From: CBDIDH01 sp965277595
GTDB lineage: Bacteria; Planctomycetota; Planctomycetia; Isosphaerales; Isosphaeraceae
Assembly (NCBI GenBank): GCA_965277595.1
Contig: CBDIDH010000002.1
Span: forward strand, 1,860,001 to 1,924,000
DNA length: 64,000 nucleotides
Reading direction: 5' to 3'
The translations under genes and the position numbers were made by a program. Below are positions 24,684 to 33,681 of the stretch, piece after piece (within the stretch, counting starts at the first letter, position 1; each line of letters starts with the position of its first letter). The notes under the pieces are model-generated. The model did no database searches and was not told the origin of the DNA. It was given only the letters and a program-made list of their open reading frames with translations.

Positions 24684-26831
24684 ATGAAGAAGCGAGATCC
24701 AGGTACCGAAACCAAAGATCTCGAGCCAATCCCGGTCGCCGAGGAAGACGCTACGCCGGTCGCACCCGACCTGTCGGGCTGGACGCCCCACGCCAGCGAG
24801 CGAAGAGACTTCTGGAACCGGATACGTGCTTTCCCCGCCGAGGTCGTCGGCTGGCGGAAACGGCTGACCAGGGAGCTGGCCGAGAAGCCGGGCCGCTTTC
24901 ATCTGGCGGCCGGCCTCGCCCCGGGCCAGCTTCAGGAAAGGCTCGATTCCGGCATCAGCCACCTCCGCGAGGTCTCGCGCATCCTCGCGATCCTCTACGG
25001 CACGCCCGATCTCGGCAACAAGCCGGACCCGACCGACGAGCTGGTCTACATCATCCTCTCGCGCAAGACCCGCGAGGGGGCCTATCAGCAGGGTTTCGAC
25101 GCCCTCAAGAAGCGGTTCCTGACGTGGGACGAGCTTCTGGACACGCCCCGGGTCGAGGTGGAGAAGCTGGTCTTCTCGGGTGGCCTGCTGGGCAAGAAGA
25201 TCACCAGCCTCTACGGGGCGCTCGGCAAACTCCGGGAAACCTTCGGCTCCTGCACGCTCGAGCCCGCCCGCGACTGGTCCGACGAGAAGCTGGAGGCATT
25301 CCTCTGCAACCTGCCCGAGATCCAGCGGAAGAGCGCCTACTGCGTGATGATGTACTCGTTCGGGCGTCAGGTCTTCCCGGCGGACACCCATGTCGGTCGC
25401 GTCCTCTCCCGGATCGGGCCGTACCGCGAGCTGGGATTGACGCTCGAAGGGCTCGACCATAAGAAGTTGCAGCGGGAACTGGCCGAGCTGATGCCGCCAA
25501 ATCTGCGGTACTCGCTCCACGTCAATCTGGTCGAGCATGGGCGGGCCGTATGCCGGAGCCCGAGGCCGCTCTGCGAGCGTTGCGAGCTGCGCAACCTGTG
25601 CAATTACTACAGGTCTGCCGAATCGAAGCGAGCCATGGCGACCGATTCACCGACGGTCATGGACCTGTTCGCCGGCGCGGGCGGCTCCAGCGAGGGTTTC
25701 ACCCGGGCTGGCTTCAAGACACTCGCCGCCGTCGAGATGGACGAGATGGCGGCCCGGACCTACCGCCTGAATCACCCTTCCGTACCCGACGAGCGAGTGA
25801 TCGTCGGGGATATCCGCACCCTGTCGACCGACGATCTGGTGAAGCTGGCCGGCGACAGGCCGCTCGACGTGCTGGCCGGCTCCCCTCCGTGTCAGGGCTT
25901 CTCCTCGGTCGGTTTCCGGTCGAAGAAGACGCTGCTCGGCTATCGGCCCGAGGATGACGACCGAAACAACCTCTACGAGGCGATGATCGAGGCAGCACTC
26001 GCCCTGAAACCCAGGCTGTTCTTGCTGGAAAACGTGCCGGGCATGAAGTCGGCCAAGAAGGAGAAGCACTCCTTCCTCGATACGGCGGCGAAGCTGCTCG
26101 AGACGCAGGGTGGTTACCAGACGGAAATCTGGCGTCTGAACGCTTCGGCCTTCGGGGTGCCGCAGGATCGAATACGGCTGTTTCTGGTCGCCTCGCGGCT
26201 GAAAGTCATGCCCCTTCAGCCGATGGCGGACTACCAGGACACGCGGCGTCCCGAGCACGACCACGACGCGTTGCCGCCCCTGACGCTCGGCGAGTCGATC
26301 TTCGACCTTCCGGAGCGTGGAGCGGGAGAAGGCGTGTCGATCGAGTCGAGGGAGCATCCCGACCCGGTCAGCGATCCCCGATTTCGCCGCTACCTGACCA
26401 AGTTCGGGATCTTCCGTTCATCCCGATTGCTCTACCAGCACACCGTCCGCTACCACAACCCGCGAGACCTCGAGCTCTACGCGATGCTGAGGCCGGGCGA
26501 AGACAGCATCCACGCGCTAGAGCGGCACGGGCGGGGCGACCTGATGCGTTACCGCCGTGACGTCTTCGACGACAAGTACGCCCGGCTCCGCGGCGACCGG
26601 CCCTGCAAGACGATCGTCGCCCACCTCGCGAAGGACGGGAACGGATACATCCACCCGACCCAGGTCCGGTCGATCAGCCTTCGCGAAGCCGCCCGCATCC
26701 AGTCCTTCCACGACGGTTATATTTTCTGCGGGTCTCCGTCTGACCAGTGGATCCAGTTAGGCAATGCGGTGCCTCCCGTGCTCGCCGAGGCGATTGCACG
26801 TAGCTTCCGGCGTGCCCTCGAAAGGAGCTGA
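24684..26831 (+). CDS. DNA glycosylase (HhH-GPD/EndoIII, [4Fe-4S]) fused to C5-cytosine DNA methyltransferase
   Basis: A 715-residue fusion. Residues about 85-306 form a HhH-GPD glycosylase. Lys216 (PEIQRKSAYC) and Asp234 (FPADTHVGRV) match the catalytic Lys and Asp of endonuclease III, and Cys290, 297, 300 and 306 form the C-x6-C-x2-C-x5-C iron-sulfur motif. Residues 323-715 are a C5 methyltransferase: motif I DLFAGAGGSSEG, motif IV SPPCQGFS (Cys403), ENVPG, QDRIRLFLVA and a C-terminal GNAVPP. The methyltransferase protects host DNA. The glycosylase may repair T:G mismatches from deaminated 5-methylcytosine, as MIG glycosylases or Vsr do, or excise modified bases. The stop is 3 bases from the next gene, so an operon is likely. 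Confidence 0.9.
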   Translation: MKKRDPGTETKDLEPIPVAEEDATPVAPDLSGWTPHASERRDFWNRIRAFPAEVVGWRKRLTRELAEKPGRFHLAAGLAPGQLQERLDSGISHLREVSRILAILYGTPDLGNKPDPTDELVYIILSRKTREGAYQQGFDALKKRFLTWDELLDTPRVEVEKLVFSGGLLGKKITSLYGALGKLRETFGSCTLEPARDWSDEKLEAFLCNLPEIQRKSAYCVMMYSFGRQVFPADTHVGRVLSRIGPYRELGLTLEGLDHKKLQRELAELMPPNLRYSLHVNLVEHGRAVCRSPRPLCERCELRNLCNYYRSAESKRAMATDSPTVMDLFAGAGGSSEGFTRAGFKTLAAVEMDEMAARTYRLNHPSVPDERVIVGDIRTLSTDDLVKLAGDRPLDVLAGSPPCQGFSSVGFRSKKTLLGYRPEDDDRNNLYEAMIEAALALKPRLFLLENVPGMKSAKKEKHSFLDTAAKLLETQGGYQTEIWRLNASAFGVPQDRIRLFLVASRLKVMPLQPMADYQDTRRPEHDHDALPPLTLGESIFDLPERGAGEGVSIESREHPDPVSDPRFRRYLTKFGIFRSSRLLYQHTVRYHNPRDLELYAMLRPGEDSIHALERHGRGDLMRYRRDVFDDKYARLRGDRPCKTIVAHLAKDGNGYIHPTQVRSISLREAARIQSFHDGYIFCGSPSDQWIQLGNAVPPVLAEAIARSFRRALERS

Positions 26832-26834
26832 CCC

Positions 26835-28895
26835 GTGAGTGTTGGTGCGAGAAATGGCAGCATAGCCTTCCAGCCCCGTGCAAGACTGCTCAAGCTGATC
26901 GGAGAGGAACTGATCAGCGACGAGGTCGTCGCGATCAGTGAACTCGTCAAGAACGCCCACGATGCCGACGCGCTCAAAGTTACGATCTCCTTCGAGGGAG
27001 TCACCGGGCCGGACGGGTTCATCTCCATCCGGGACGACGGACACGGGATGGATCTCGAGACTCTCCTGGGCAGGTGGATGGAACCTGCCGCCAGCACCAA
27101 GGTTGGTAAAGGCCGTCAGATCACCAAGCTCGGTCGGCGTGTGCTCGGCGAGAAGGGCGTGGGACGTTTCGCTGCCGACAAGCTGGCCCGTCACCTCACC
27201 ATGGTGTCCCGCTGCAAGCGGCATCCCGAAGAGATCCACGCGATCGTCGACTGGAACCAGTTCGATGACGATGCCGTGATGCTCGCCGATGTGCTGAACC
27301 GCTGGGAAGTTCGCCCCGCCCGCGAGATCGAGGGGCATGGCACGGTCCTGCGGATGGGTGGGCTGCGGTCCCAGTGGACCGAGCGGATGTTCCGCCGCCT
27401 CTCGCTACGCCTTTCCCGACTCCTCTCGCCGTTCCGGACAGATAAGGACCGGTTCGTCATTCACATCGAGTCCGACGACTTTCCCGAATACTCGGGCGAG
27501 TTACGGCAAGATTTCCTCGAGAAGGCGCCGTACCGTGTGGAAGCCCAGTTCGACGGGGAGCAGACCGTCACCATCGCCCTGAACGACAGGAAACCGATAG
27601 CCCAGCGATGGAATGGCCAGGGCGAGCTGGCCTGCGGCCCCGTCAAGATCCACATCTTCGCCTTCGATCTCGAAGGCGAGTCGCTCGCCCGGATCGGCCC
27701 GCGGATGGAAGTCCGGGCATGGCTCCGCGAGTGGACCGGGGTGAGCATCTACCGCGACGGGTTCCGGGTCTGGCCCTACGGTGAACCGCATGACGACTGG
27801 CTCCGGCTCGACCAGCGACGGGTAAACAACCCGGTCGAGAAGCTGAGCAACAACCAGGTCATCGGTTTCATCGACATCGGGCGGGACAGCAACCCCGACC
27901 TGATGGACCAGACCAACCGGGAAGGCCTGATCAACAATCAGGCCCTCGATAGCCTCCGCAGGCTCGTGAATTTCGTCCTCCAGAGCATCGAGGCGGAACG
28001 CCAGTCGATCCGGCATCCGGTCAAGCGTGGTGACAGACCCGGGGATGACCGGACTGTCGAGGCAGATTCGATCTCGGCGAAGCTGGAAAAACTCGCCGGC
28101 AAGGCCGACCGCGAGATGGGACAGGAATTGAGGAGTATCAGGCAGCGCCTGCTGGATCAGGCGATAAGGGACGCGACGGACCGCAGGAAGATGGTCGAGG
28201 GCTACTCGGGGATCGCGGCCATCGGCCAGATGACCGCCGGCATGCTCCCGGTCATCCCTCACGAGATCAGGCGGATTCGCGAGGAGCTTGAGCGGATGAA
28301 GGCCGTCCTCCTCCACAGGCGCATCCCGGAGGTCAGGGAATCGATGTCCGGACTAAACGCCTCGCTGGCGAGCATCGATGAGACGCTCCGCGTCATCTCC
28401 GCCGCCAGTGGCGGGGCCGAGAGGCGGCGAGCCATCGATCTGGTGGCGGAGGCCAGGTCGTACCGGCAGCTCGTCGCGCCCCTCCTCGATGCGCACGGCG
28501 TCGAGATGGAGCTCGTGATCGAGGAGAGCGACGTTCTCCGCAGCGAGATGAGGCCCGAGAATCTCTACAGCCTGCTCCAGATCCTGACCTCGAACTCGCT
28601 CGACTGGATGAAGGGGACGGAATTACCCCGCATCAAGCTGACGGTCCGCGGGAAGGGTGACCGTTGCGAGATGGTCTTCTGCGACACCGGCCCCGGAGTT
28701 CCGTTCGAGCTGGCGGAAAAGATCTTCGATCCGCTCTTCAGCCGAAAGGAAGGCGGTCGCGGCATGGGGTTGACGATCGCCAGGCAACTGCTCGAGGCTC
28801 ACGGAGGCCGGATCGAGCTGATCACAGACGGCAGGAGGAAAGGCGCCAACTTCCTCGTCACCCTGTCCCGAAAACGTTCGAGGGCAACGAATTAG
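26835..28895 (+). CDS. Protein with two GHKL ATPase domains (MORC/Hsp90-like plus histidine-kinase-like)
   Basis: A 686-residue protein. The N-terminal GHKL ATPase has the N-box ELVKNAHDAD (Asn40), the G1 box DDGHGM (67-72) and GEKGVGRFA (105-113). Residues to about 390 continue as in MutL/MORC-type ATPases. The C-terminal part begins with a dimerisation-like helical segment (IPHEIRRIREELERM; His near 473 could be a phosphorylation site) followed by a second ATPase: ILTSNSLDW, DTGPGVP, IFDPLFSRK and RGMGLTIA. The start GTG/ATG follows the methyltransferase gene by 3 bases. It probably senses or couples ATP hydrolysis to DNA targeting in the restriction system. Whether it is a true kinase is unknown. 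Confidence 0.8.
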   Translation: MSVGARNGSIAFQPRARLLKLIGEELISDEVVAISELVKNAHDADALKVTISFEGVTGPDGFISIRDDGHGMDLETLLGRWMEPAASTKVGKGRQITKLGRRVLGEKGVGRFAADKLARHLTMVSRCKRHPEEIHAIVDWNQFDDDAVMLADVLNRWEVRPAREIEGHGTVLRMGGLRSQWTERMFRRLSLRLSRLLSPFRTDKDRFVIHIESDDFPEYSGELRQDFLEKAPYRVEAQFDGEQTVTIALNDRKPIAQRWNGQGELACGPVKIHIFAFDLEGESLARIGPRMEVRAWLREWTGVSIYRDGFRVWPYGEPHDDWLRLDQRRVNNPVEKLSNNQVIGFIDIGRDSNPDLMDQTNREGLINNQALDSLRRLVNFVLQSIEAERQSIRHPVKRGDRPGDDRTVEADSISAKLEKLAGKADREMGQELRSIRQRLLDQAIRDATDRRKMVEGYSGIAAIGQMTAGMLPVIPHEIRRIREELERMKAVLLHRRIPEVRESMSGLNASLASIDETLRVISAASGGAERRRAIDLVAEARSYRQLVAPLLDAHGVEMELVIEESDVLRSEMRPENLYSLLQILTSNSLDWMKGTELPRIKLTVRGKGDRCEMVFCDTGPGVPFELAEKIFDPLFSRKEGGRGMGLTIARQLLEAHGGRIELITDGRRKGANFLVTLSRKRSRATN

Positions 28896-28942
28896 GGAGC
28901 AGCGGATCGGGCATCTCGGGCTCGGATTGACCGTTTCCCGGC

Positions 28943-28948
28943 TATAAT
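28943..28948 (+). promoter_or_regulatory. Possible -10 element for the second methyltransferase gene
   Basis: A perfect TATAAT lies 90 bases before the chosen ATG at 29038. No good -35 hexamer stands 16-18 bases upstream; TTGACC is only 10 bases away. Confidence 0.3.
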
Positions 28949-29037
28949 GGATGATCGCCCGGTTCGAGGGCGGGGCGGATCGAGGTTCGCGCACTCGACG
29001 CGAGACAAAACCTCCGCGACTGGCCCGAGACACTGGC

Positions 29038-30633
29038 ATGGCGATCAATGGACCTGTAGTTGTCGATCTGTTCAGCGGTGCCGGCGGTCTTTCGCTCGGG
29101 TTTCGCGCCGCCGGGTGTCGCATCCTGGCCGGGATCGATCAGGACGACGCCGCGAACGCCACCTTTCTGGACAATTTCTCGCGCCTCCAGCCGGGCCAGC
29201 CTCCCTTCGTCCCGGAGACCGACGAGGGGAATCTTCTCGGGCTGGATCTGGACGGGGTGACCGAAGGGCAGGCGGTCGACATCGTGATCGGCGGTCCGCC
29301 GTGCCAGGGGTTCTCCCGGATCGGTCGGGCCAAGCTCGACTGGCTGCGTGACGAGGGCTACCGCGACGAGGGGTTCGAGGAAGATCCTCGGAACGAGCTC
29401 TACAAGATATTCCTCTCGGCGGTTCGCCACTGGAAACCTCGTGCATTTGTCATGGAAAACGTGCCGGGGATGCTCTCGCTAGGCGGCCAGAACGTCGCCG
29501 ACGATATCGGCGGGGATCTCACCGAATCGGGGTACCGCGTCGGTTACGCCGTCCTCAACGCCGTCTGGTACGGCGTCCCGCAGTTCCGCGAGCGTCTTTT
29601 CTTCGTGGGGATCAGGGACGATCTGCCTGCTCAACCCGGCATGCCCGTCGCGACCCACCGGGCGACATCGATGCCCTCGGGTTATTTCACCACCGCCATC
29701 AAATCCGGCGCTGCCGAGTGGACGAGCTACCTTCCGGGTATCCAGCATTTCGACCTGAGGGTGGATCACGAGCGTGCCAGGCTGCCCGCCACCTCGGCCT
29801 GCGAGGCGCTGGACGACCTGCCGCGGCTGGCCGACCACATCGCCAACGGACACCTGCCGCGAGGCGATTTCCGCCGCATTCTCGGCTACGGCAAGGAGCC
29901 GCATTCGCCCTATGCCTCGCTCATGCGGTCCTGGCCCGGCTTCGAGACGCCCGCCGGCGTGGTCGATCACGTTATCCGGCGCACCACGAGGGACTTCGAA
30001 ACCTTCGGTCGGATGAAGCCGGGCGACCGCTATCCGCAGGCCATCGTCATCGCGACCACCCGGATGTACGAGAAGTTCGAGAAGCATCTGGGGGAAATGG
30101 ACGCAACGGACGAGGCCGAAAGCCTGAGGGGGCTGAGGATCGAGTTCGAGGCGGCCCGGAAGCGTGACATCCCTTTCAAGGAGTGGTCCGCCGACCTCGT
30201 GGCCTTCGCAAAAGATGTCTTCCCGCCCTATCCGGAAGACAAGTTCGTCGACAAGTGGCGGAAGCTCGTACCCGGCGAGCCGTCATGGACCGTGACGGCC
30301 CATCTCGGCAAGGATTCGTATTCGCACATCCACTACGATGGGACCCAGAAGCGGGCCATCTCGGTGAGAGAAGCGGCCCGGCTTCAATCGTTCCCCGACT
30401 CGTTCCTCTTCACGGGCAACATGGGGGACTGCTACCAGCAGATCGGAAACGCCGTGCCGCCCCTGATGGCCTGGTCGATCGCAACCGCCGTGATGAGAAC
30501 TCTCGGCTTGCCGACGACCGCGCCGGATCTTTTGGCAGGTCCGAGGTCATCCTCGAACGGCACGAACGGTTCTCCGGAATCGAAGGAGGATCGAGAACCG
30601 GTATTCACGCCACACCGAGCACCCGGGACTTGA
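29038..30633 (+). CDS. C5-cytosine DNA methyltransferase
   Basis: From the ATG at 29038 the product is 531 residues (an upstream start at 28951 is possible). Motif I is VVVDLFSGAGGLSLGF, motif IV GGPPCQGFSRIG (Cys89), then AFVMENVPGM, GVPQFRERLFFVG, a variable target-recognition region (about 260-400) and the C-terminal EAARLQSFPDSF and QIGNAVPP. It methylates cytosine in a specific sequence. It is the third gene of the plus-strand operon and its last 29 bases overlap the 3' end of the convergent AIPR gene. Two methyltransferases could recognise two strands or two sites. Confidence 0.9.
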   Translation: MAINGPVVVDLFSGAGGLSLGFRAAGCRILAGIDQDDAANATFLDNFSRLQPGQPPFVPETDEGNLLGLDLDGVTEGQAVDIVIGGPPCQGFSRIGRAKLDWLRDEGYRDEGFEEDPRNELYKIFLSAVRHWKPRAFVMENVPGMLSLGGQNVADDIGGDLTESGYRVGYAVLNAVWYGVPQFRERLFFVGIRDDLPAQPGMPVATHRATSMPSGYFTTAIKSGAAEWTSYLPGIQHFDLRVDHERARLPATSACEALDDLPRLADHIANGHLPRGDFRRILGYGKEPHSPYASLMRSWPGFETPAGVVDHVIRRTTRDFETFGRMKPGDRYPQAIVIATTRMYEKFEKHLGEMDATDEAESLRGLRIEFEAARKRDIPFKEWSADLVAFAKDVFPPYPEDKFVDKWRKLVPGEPSWTVTAHLGKDSYSHIHYDGTQKRAISVREAARLQSFPDSFLFTGNMGDCYQQIGNAVPPLMAWSIATAVMRTLGLPTTAPDLLAGPRSSSNGTNGSPESKEDREPVFTPHRAPGT

Positions 30634-32662
30634 AACCCTTACGGATGGCTTCGGCCAGCGTCTTGTCGGCCTCGATGGCTCGCTTTGCGGTGATTCCCTT
30701 GTTCGCAGCCAGCGTCCGGCCGATGCTCATCGCGAGCGTTCGCTGTTTCTCGTCGAGATTGCTGGTCTCCCGCGCCCACTGTGCGAGGGCGGTCCAGGTC
30801 TCGGAGCCGAGGAGGGTCACCTTCTCGATGACGTGCCCGCTCTCCGGGACGATCGAGCCGGCGGGGCCTTCCGCCGCCTTCTCCACCCGCGTCCGGATCG
30901 CGTTCTTCCAGTGCTGGGAAAGCCCGAGATCGCTGCTCCTGATCCTCGACCAGCAGGCTTCTGACTTGCACCATTCCCCGACATTTTTCCCCTCGGAGGC
31001 CAGGATGAGCTGATTGACTCCCGGACAGAGGGCGATGATGAGGCCGGAAAGCTGCTCGTCGATCCCCTGATCGGCCCAGATCCGCTGCAGGTCGATGCCG
31101 CCCTTGACCCGGTGAGCCAGCCAGGCGGTCGCGTAGGTCACGATGTTGGCCTTCCAGCCGCCGAGTTTCAGGCCATTCACGATCCTGTCGACCGCCTTGA
31201 ACAGGATGGCCTTGGCCACGAGCTGCTGGAAGTACGGAATGTCTGGCACGAACCCCTTACGTCCGTTCAGGCGGAGCGTGAACTCGGCGAAATTCTTCTG
31301 GGCACCCTTGCTCACGAGGTGGGGCAGTTCATCCCAGGTGTTCTCGTATTTGGCCAGGTCCGTCTTCGTGAACCATTGCAGCGACGGGTATTCGGCCTCG
31401 AACATCCGGAGCTGAGCGGGCGTCCGACGGCGTCCCTTCTCGTCGGTGTACTGGCCACGCGCACGCTCGTAGAACCACTTCGTTTCCCGGTTCGCGCCGG
31501 GCCTGCTTGGCGCCCACAGGGTCCGGGAGAGTTGCTCGACCTTGATGTGCATCGCATCGTTGGCCAGCAGATCGGCCTCGCTGACCTTGTTCTGGCTGTT
31601 GGCGAAGCGCGAGATATTCCCGACGATGGAGCCGACGCTTTCCGGGTCCTTGATCACGGAGAGCTTGAGCTGAACCAGAACCTGAGAGAGATCGGCTCGA
31701 TCCTTCTGCAGTGCGCTCGTCAGAGAAGCGGTGGTCTGGCCGCCATTGACGATCTGGAAATCCGTGATGCTGCTGATCATCGCGAGCGGCCCCTTGAGCT
31801 CGGAGATCGCGACACTGGCGGCGGTGGCACAGAGTCCGTTGTTGTAGGCGAGGAACATCTCAGGTTTTTTCAGGATCGTCTCGCGAATCCCCTTGTTGAT
31901 CTTGCCCCGTGCCTGGAGAAATGTCCGGACGTTCTTCTCGAGCAAACGAGCACCATGATCCCGGTAGATCCGGGCCAGGAGATCGCCCGGAATCATCGCG
32001 AGGTAGGTGTCGTAAATCTCGTTACCGAACGGCATCTTCATGAAGGGTATCGCGTCGTCACATCCGCCCAGCTTGCTGAAGTCGATGGTGATCTGCTCTC
32101 GCTCTACCCCCGAAGTCCTCAAACGGTGAAACCGCTGAAGATCCCAGACGGCGACGGCTACAGCTTCTCCATCGATCCTGGGCTGGCTCTCGGGGATTTT
32201 CGGGCAGAGGTGATCCGTCAGGACGATCACCCGGGTTGATAGCCTCGAAAAATCGAGACCGGTGACCATCTCCCCGAACTCGAAGCCCTCGGATGATTCT
32301 TCGAGTCCGCGATGCCATCCCATGCGGCATTTGGCGATGAACCTTATCGCGCCGGTCACCAAGGCCGTTATCTCGGTGGCCGTCATGCGGGGTGGCGAGG
32401 CCAGACCCGAATAGCGGCTCACGAAGACGAAGAGCCGGCCCATGTCGGGATCGACCCAGTATCCGCTCACCTTGCCGATTCGCGGGGCGCTGTAGGCCGC
32501 GCATTCGCCGCCCCCGACCTCGCCGTTTTCCTCCAGCAGATCGATCGCCCAGCGCGTGAATACCTCTTCCCGGAGCGTTCCATCGTCGCTGATATCCGCT
32601 CGTAGCTGGATCTGCTGGCGAATATCATTGTAAGTCGCAACAACGGGGTCGATCTCGCTCAT
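30605..32662 (-). CDS. AIPR family protein
   Basis: A 685-residue protein with the AIPR (abortive infection phage resistance) domain. Hallmarks are the segment FLAYNNGLCATAASV near residue 277 and FQIVNGGQTTASL near 305, followed by EADLLANDAMHIKVEQLSR. The C-terminal third is helical and unassigned. The family was named from plasmid-encoded phage resistance and is recurrently found with Z1, DUF4420 and MORC-like genes. It is the last gene of the minus-strand operon (stop 4 bases into the neighbour's ATGA overlap at its start). Its biochemical activity is not established. Confidence 0.85.
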   Translation of the reverse strand: MSEIDPVVATYNDIRQQIQLRADISDDGTLREEVFTRWAIDLLEENGEVGGGECAAYSAPRIGKVSGYWVDPDMGRLFVFVSRYSGLASPPRMTATEITALVTGAIRFIAKCRMGWHRGLEESSEGFEFGEMVTGLDFSRLSTRVIVLTDHLCPKIPESQPRIDGEAVAVAVWDLQRFHRLRTSGVEREQITIDFSKLGGCDDAIPFMKMPFGNEIYDTYLAMIPGDLLARIYRDHGARLLEKNVRTFLQARGKINKGIRETILKKPEMFLAYNNGLCATAASVAISELKGPLAMISSITDFQIVNGGQTTASLTSALQKDRADLSQVLVQLKLSVIKDPESVGSIVGNISRFANSQNKVSEADLLANDAMHIKVEQLSRTLWAPSRPGANRETKWFYERARGQYTDEKGRRRTPAQLRMFEAEYPSLQWFTKTDLAKYENTWDELPHLVSKGAQKNFAEFTLRLNGRKGFVPDIPYFQQLVAKAILFKAVDRIVNGLKLGGWKANIVTYATAWLAHRVKGGIDLQRIWADQGIDEQLSGLIIALCPGVNQLILASEGKNVGEWCKSEACWSRIRSSDLGLSQHWKNAIRTRVEKAAEGPAGSIVPESGHVIEKVTLLGSETWTALAQWARETSNLDEKQRTLAMSIGRTLAANKGITAKRAIEADKTLAEAIRKGFKSRVLGVA

Positions 32663-33681
32663 ATTTTCAGCCTTGCCTCGACGGCATTCCTATCGGTACT
32701 GAACGGAGCAAGGCCCGCCGGCTCGATCCTGTACGCAATATCTACCACACCAACCGGGAAATCTCCGGGACGGATGCGAGGAAAATCATCGCGAACATCG
32801 TAGAAGCTTATCTCGCGCAGAAAAAACCGGCATTCCCGATAATGGTTTTCGTGCGCGTCCAGATACCCGGCGTTGATCAGCCTGTCGTCGAAGGCGATGA
32901 GGGCAGACCCGCCGAGCGAGGCTCTGATCTCTGATACCAACTCCGGTAGAGAGGGATGGCCCGCGCCGGCCAGCGTGACCGCGATACGGATCAGGGTCAG
33001 GAACTTGAATGGACGCTCGTCCAGTTGCATCTCGTTGGCGATGGGGATTCGCGCCCCCGCCTTGGCCCTGGTGCATTTCACCTCCAGGGCGCCGCCTGCC
33101 AGGATGTAGTCCTGCGGCTTGCCCTCGGGACCCTTCCATGCCTCGACGCCCGCGATGGCGCCCAGCGAAGGGACGACGATATCCCGGAGCACGAGCAACT
33201 CCCCGAATAGCCCGACCTGGGCCTCCTCGGACAGGTGATTGTTCTGCCCCTGGACGAAGAACCGTTGCCACAGCGCGACTCTCGCCAGAAAAGCCCGCAG
33301 CGCGGCCTCGGGACCGGGCTCGATCAGCAGGTGCGAGACAAGATCGTCCATGAAATGGAGAAAAACGTCCTCGCAGGCAGGATCGGTGCAGAAGATTCCG
33401 AGATTGATGACGTCCTTCTGATCCTCGGGGATCGTGTGGATCTGGATGGAAAATCCCGCCCCGCCGGGACGATCTCTCTCCGAAGGAACCAGGCGGCGAT
33501 GAACCCGGAGCAGGACGCCGAGATTTCCCGCGAGAGGCTCGATGCCGAGGTAGATATCCACCGGACAGGAAGGCGAGACGCGGCGACGCAGCACCGAGAC
33601 ACCGACCGCTTCGCCGGCGGCGGCCTTCAAGGAATCGATGATGGTCCGAAGTTCAGGCTTCGGGTTCATGGTCTCCACCAT
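32659..33681 (-). CDS. PD-(D/E)XK motif protein (DUF4420), likely nuclease
   Basis: A 340-residue protein. Residues around GLFGELLVLRDIV (Glu161), GKPQDYILAGGALEVKCTRA (Asp191, Glu200, Lys202) match the PD-(D/E)XK nuclease core of the DUF4420 family. It is therefore the probable DNA-cleaving subunit of the system. It overlaps the AIPR gene by 4 bases and the Z1 gene by about 29, so it is translationally coupled. The start may instead be the second ATG, four residues in. Confidence 0.85.
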   Translation of the reverse strand: MVETMNPKPELRTIIDSLKAAAGEAVGVSVLRRRVSPSCPVDIYLGIEPLAGNLGVLLRVHRRLVPSERDRPGGAGFSIQIHTIPEDQKDVINLGIFCTDPACEDVFLHFMDDLVSHLLIEPGPEAALRAFLARVALWQRFFVQGQNNHLSEEAQVGLFGELLVLRDIVVPSLGAIAGVEAWKGPEGKPQDYILAGGALEVKCTRAKAGARIPIANEMQLDERPFKFLTLIRIAVTLAGAGHPSLPELVSEIRASLGGSALIAFDDRLINAGYLDAHENHYRECRFFLREISFYDVRDDFPRIRPGDFPVGVVDIAYRIEPAGLAPFSTDRNAVEARLKI

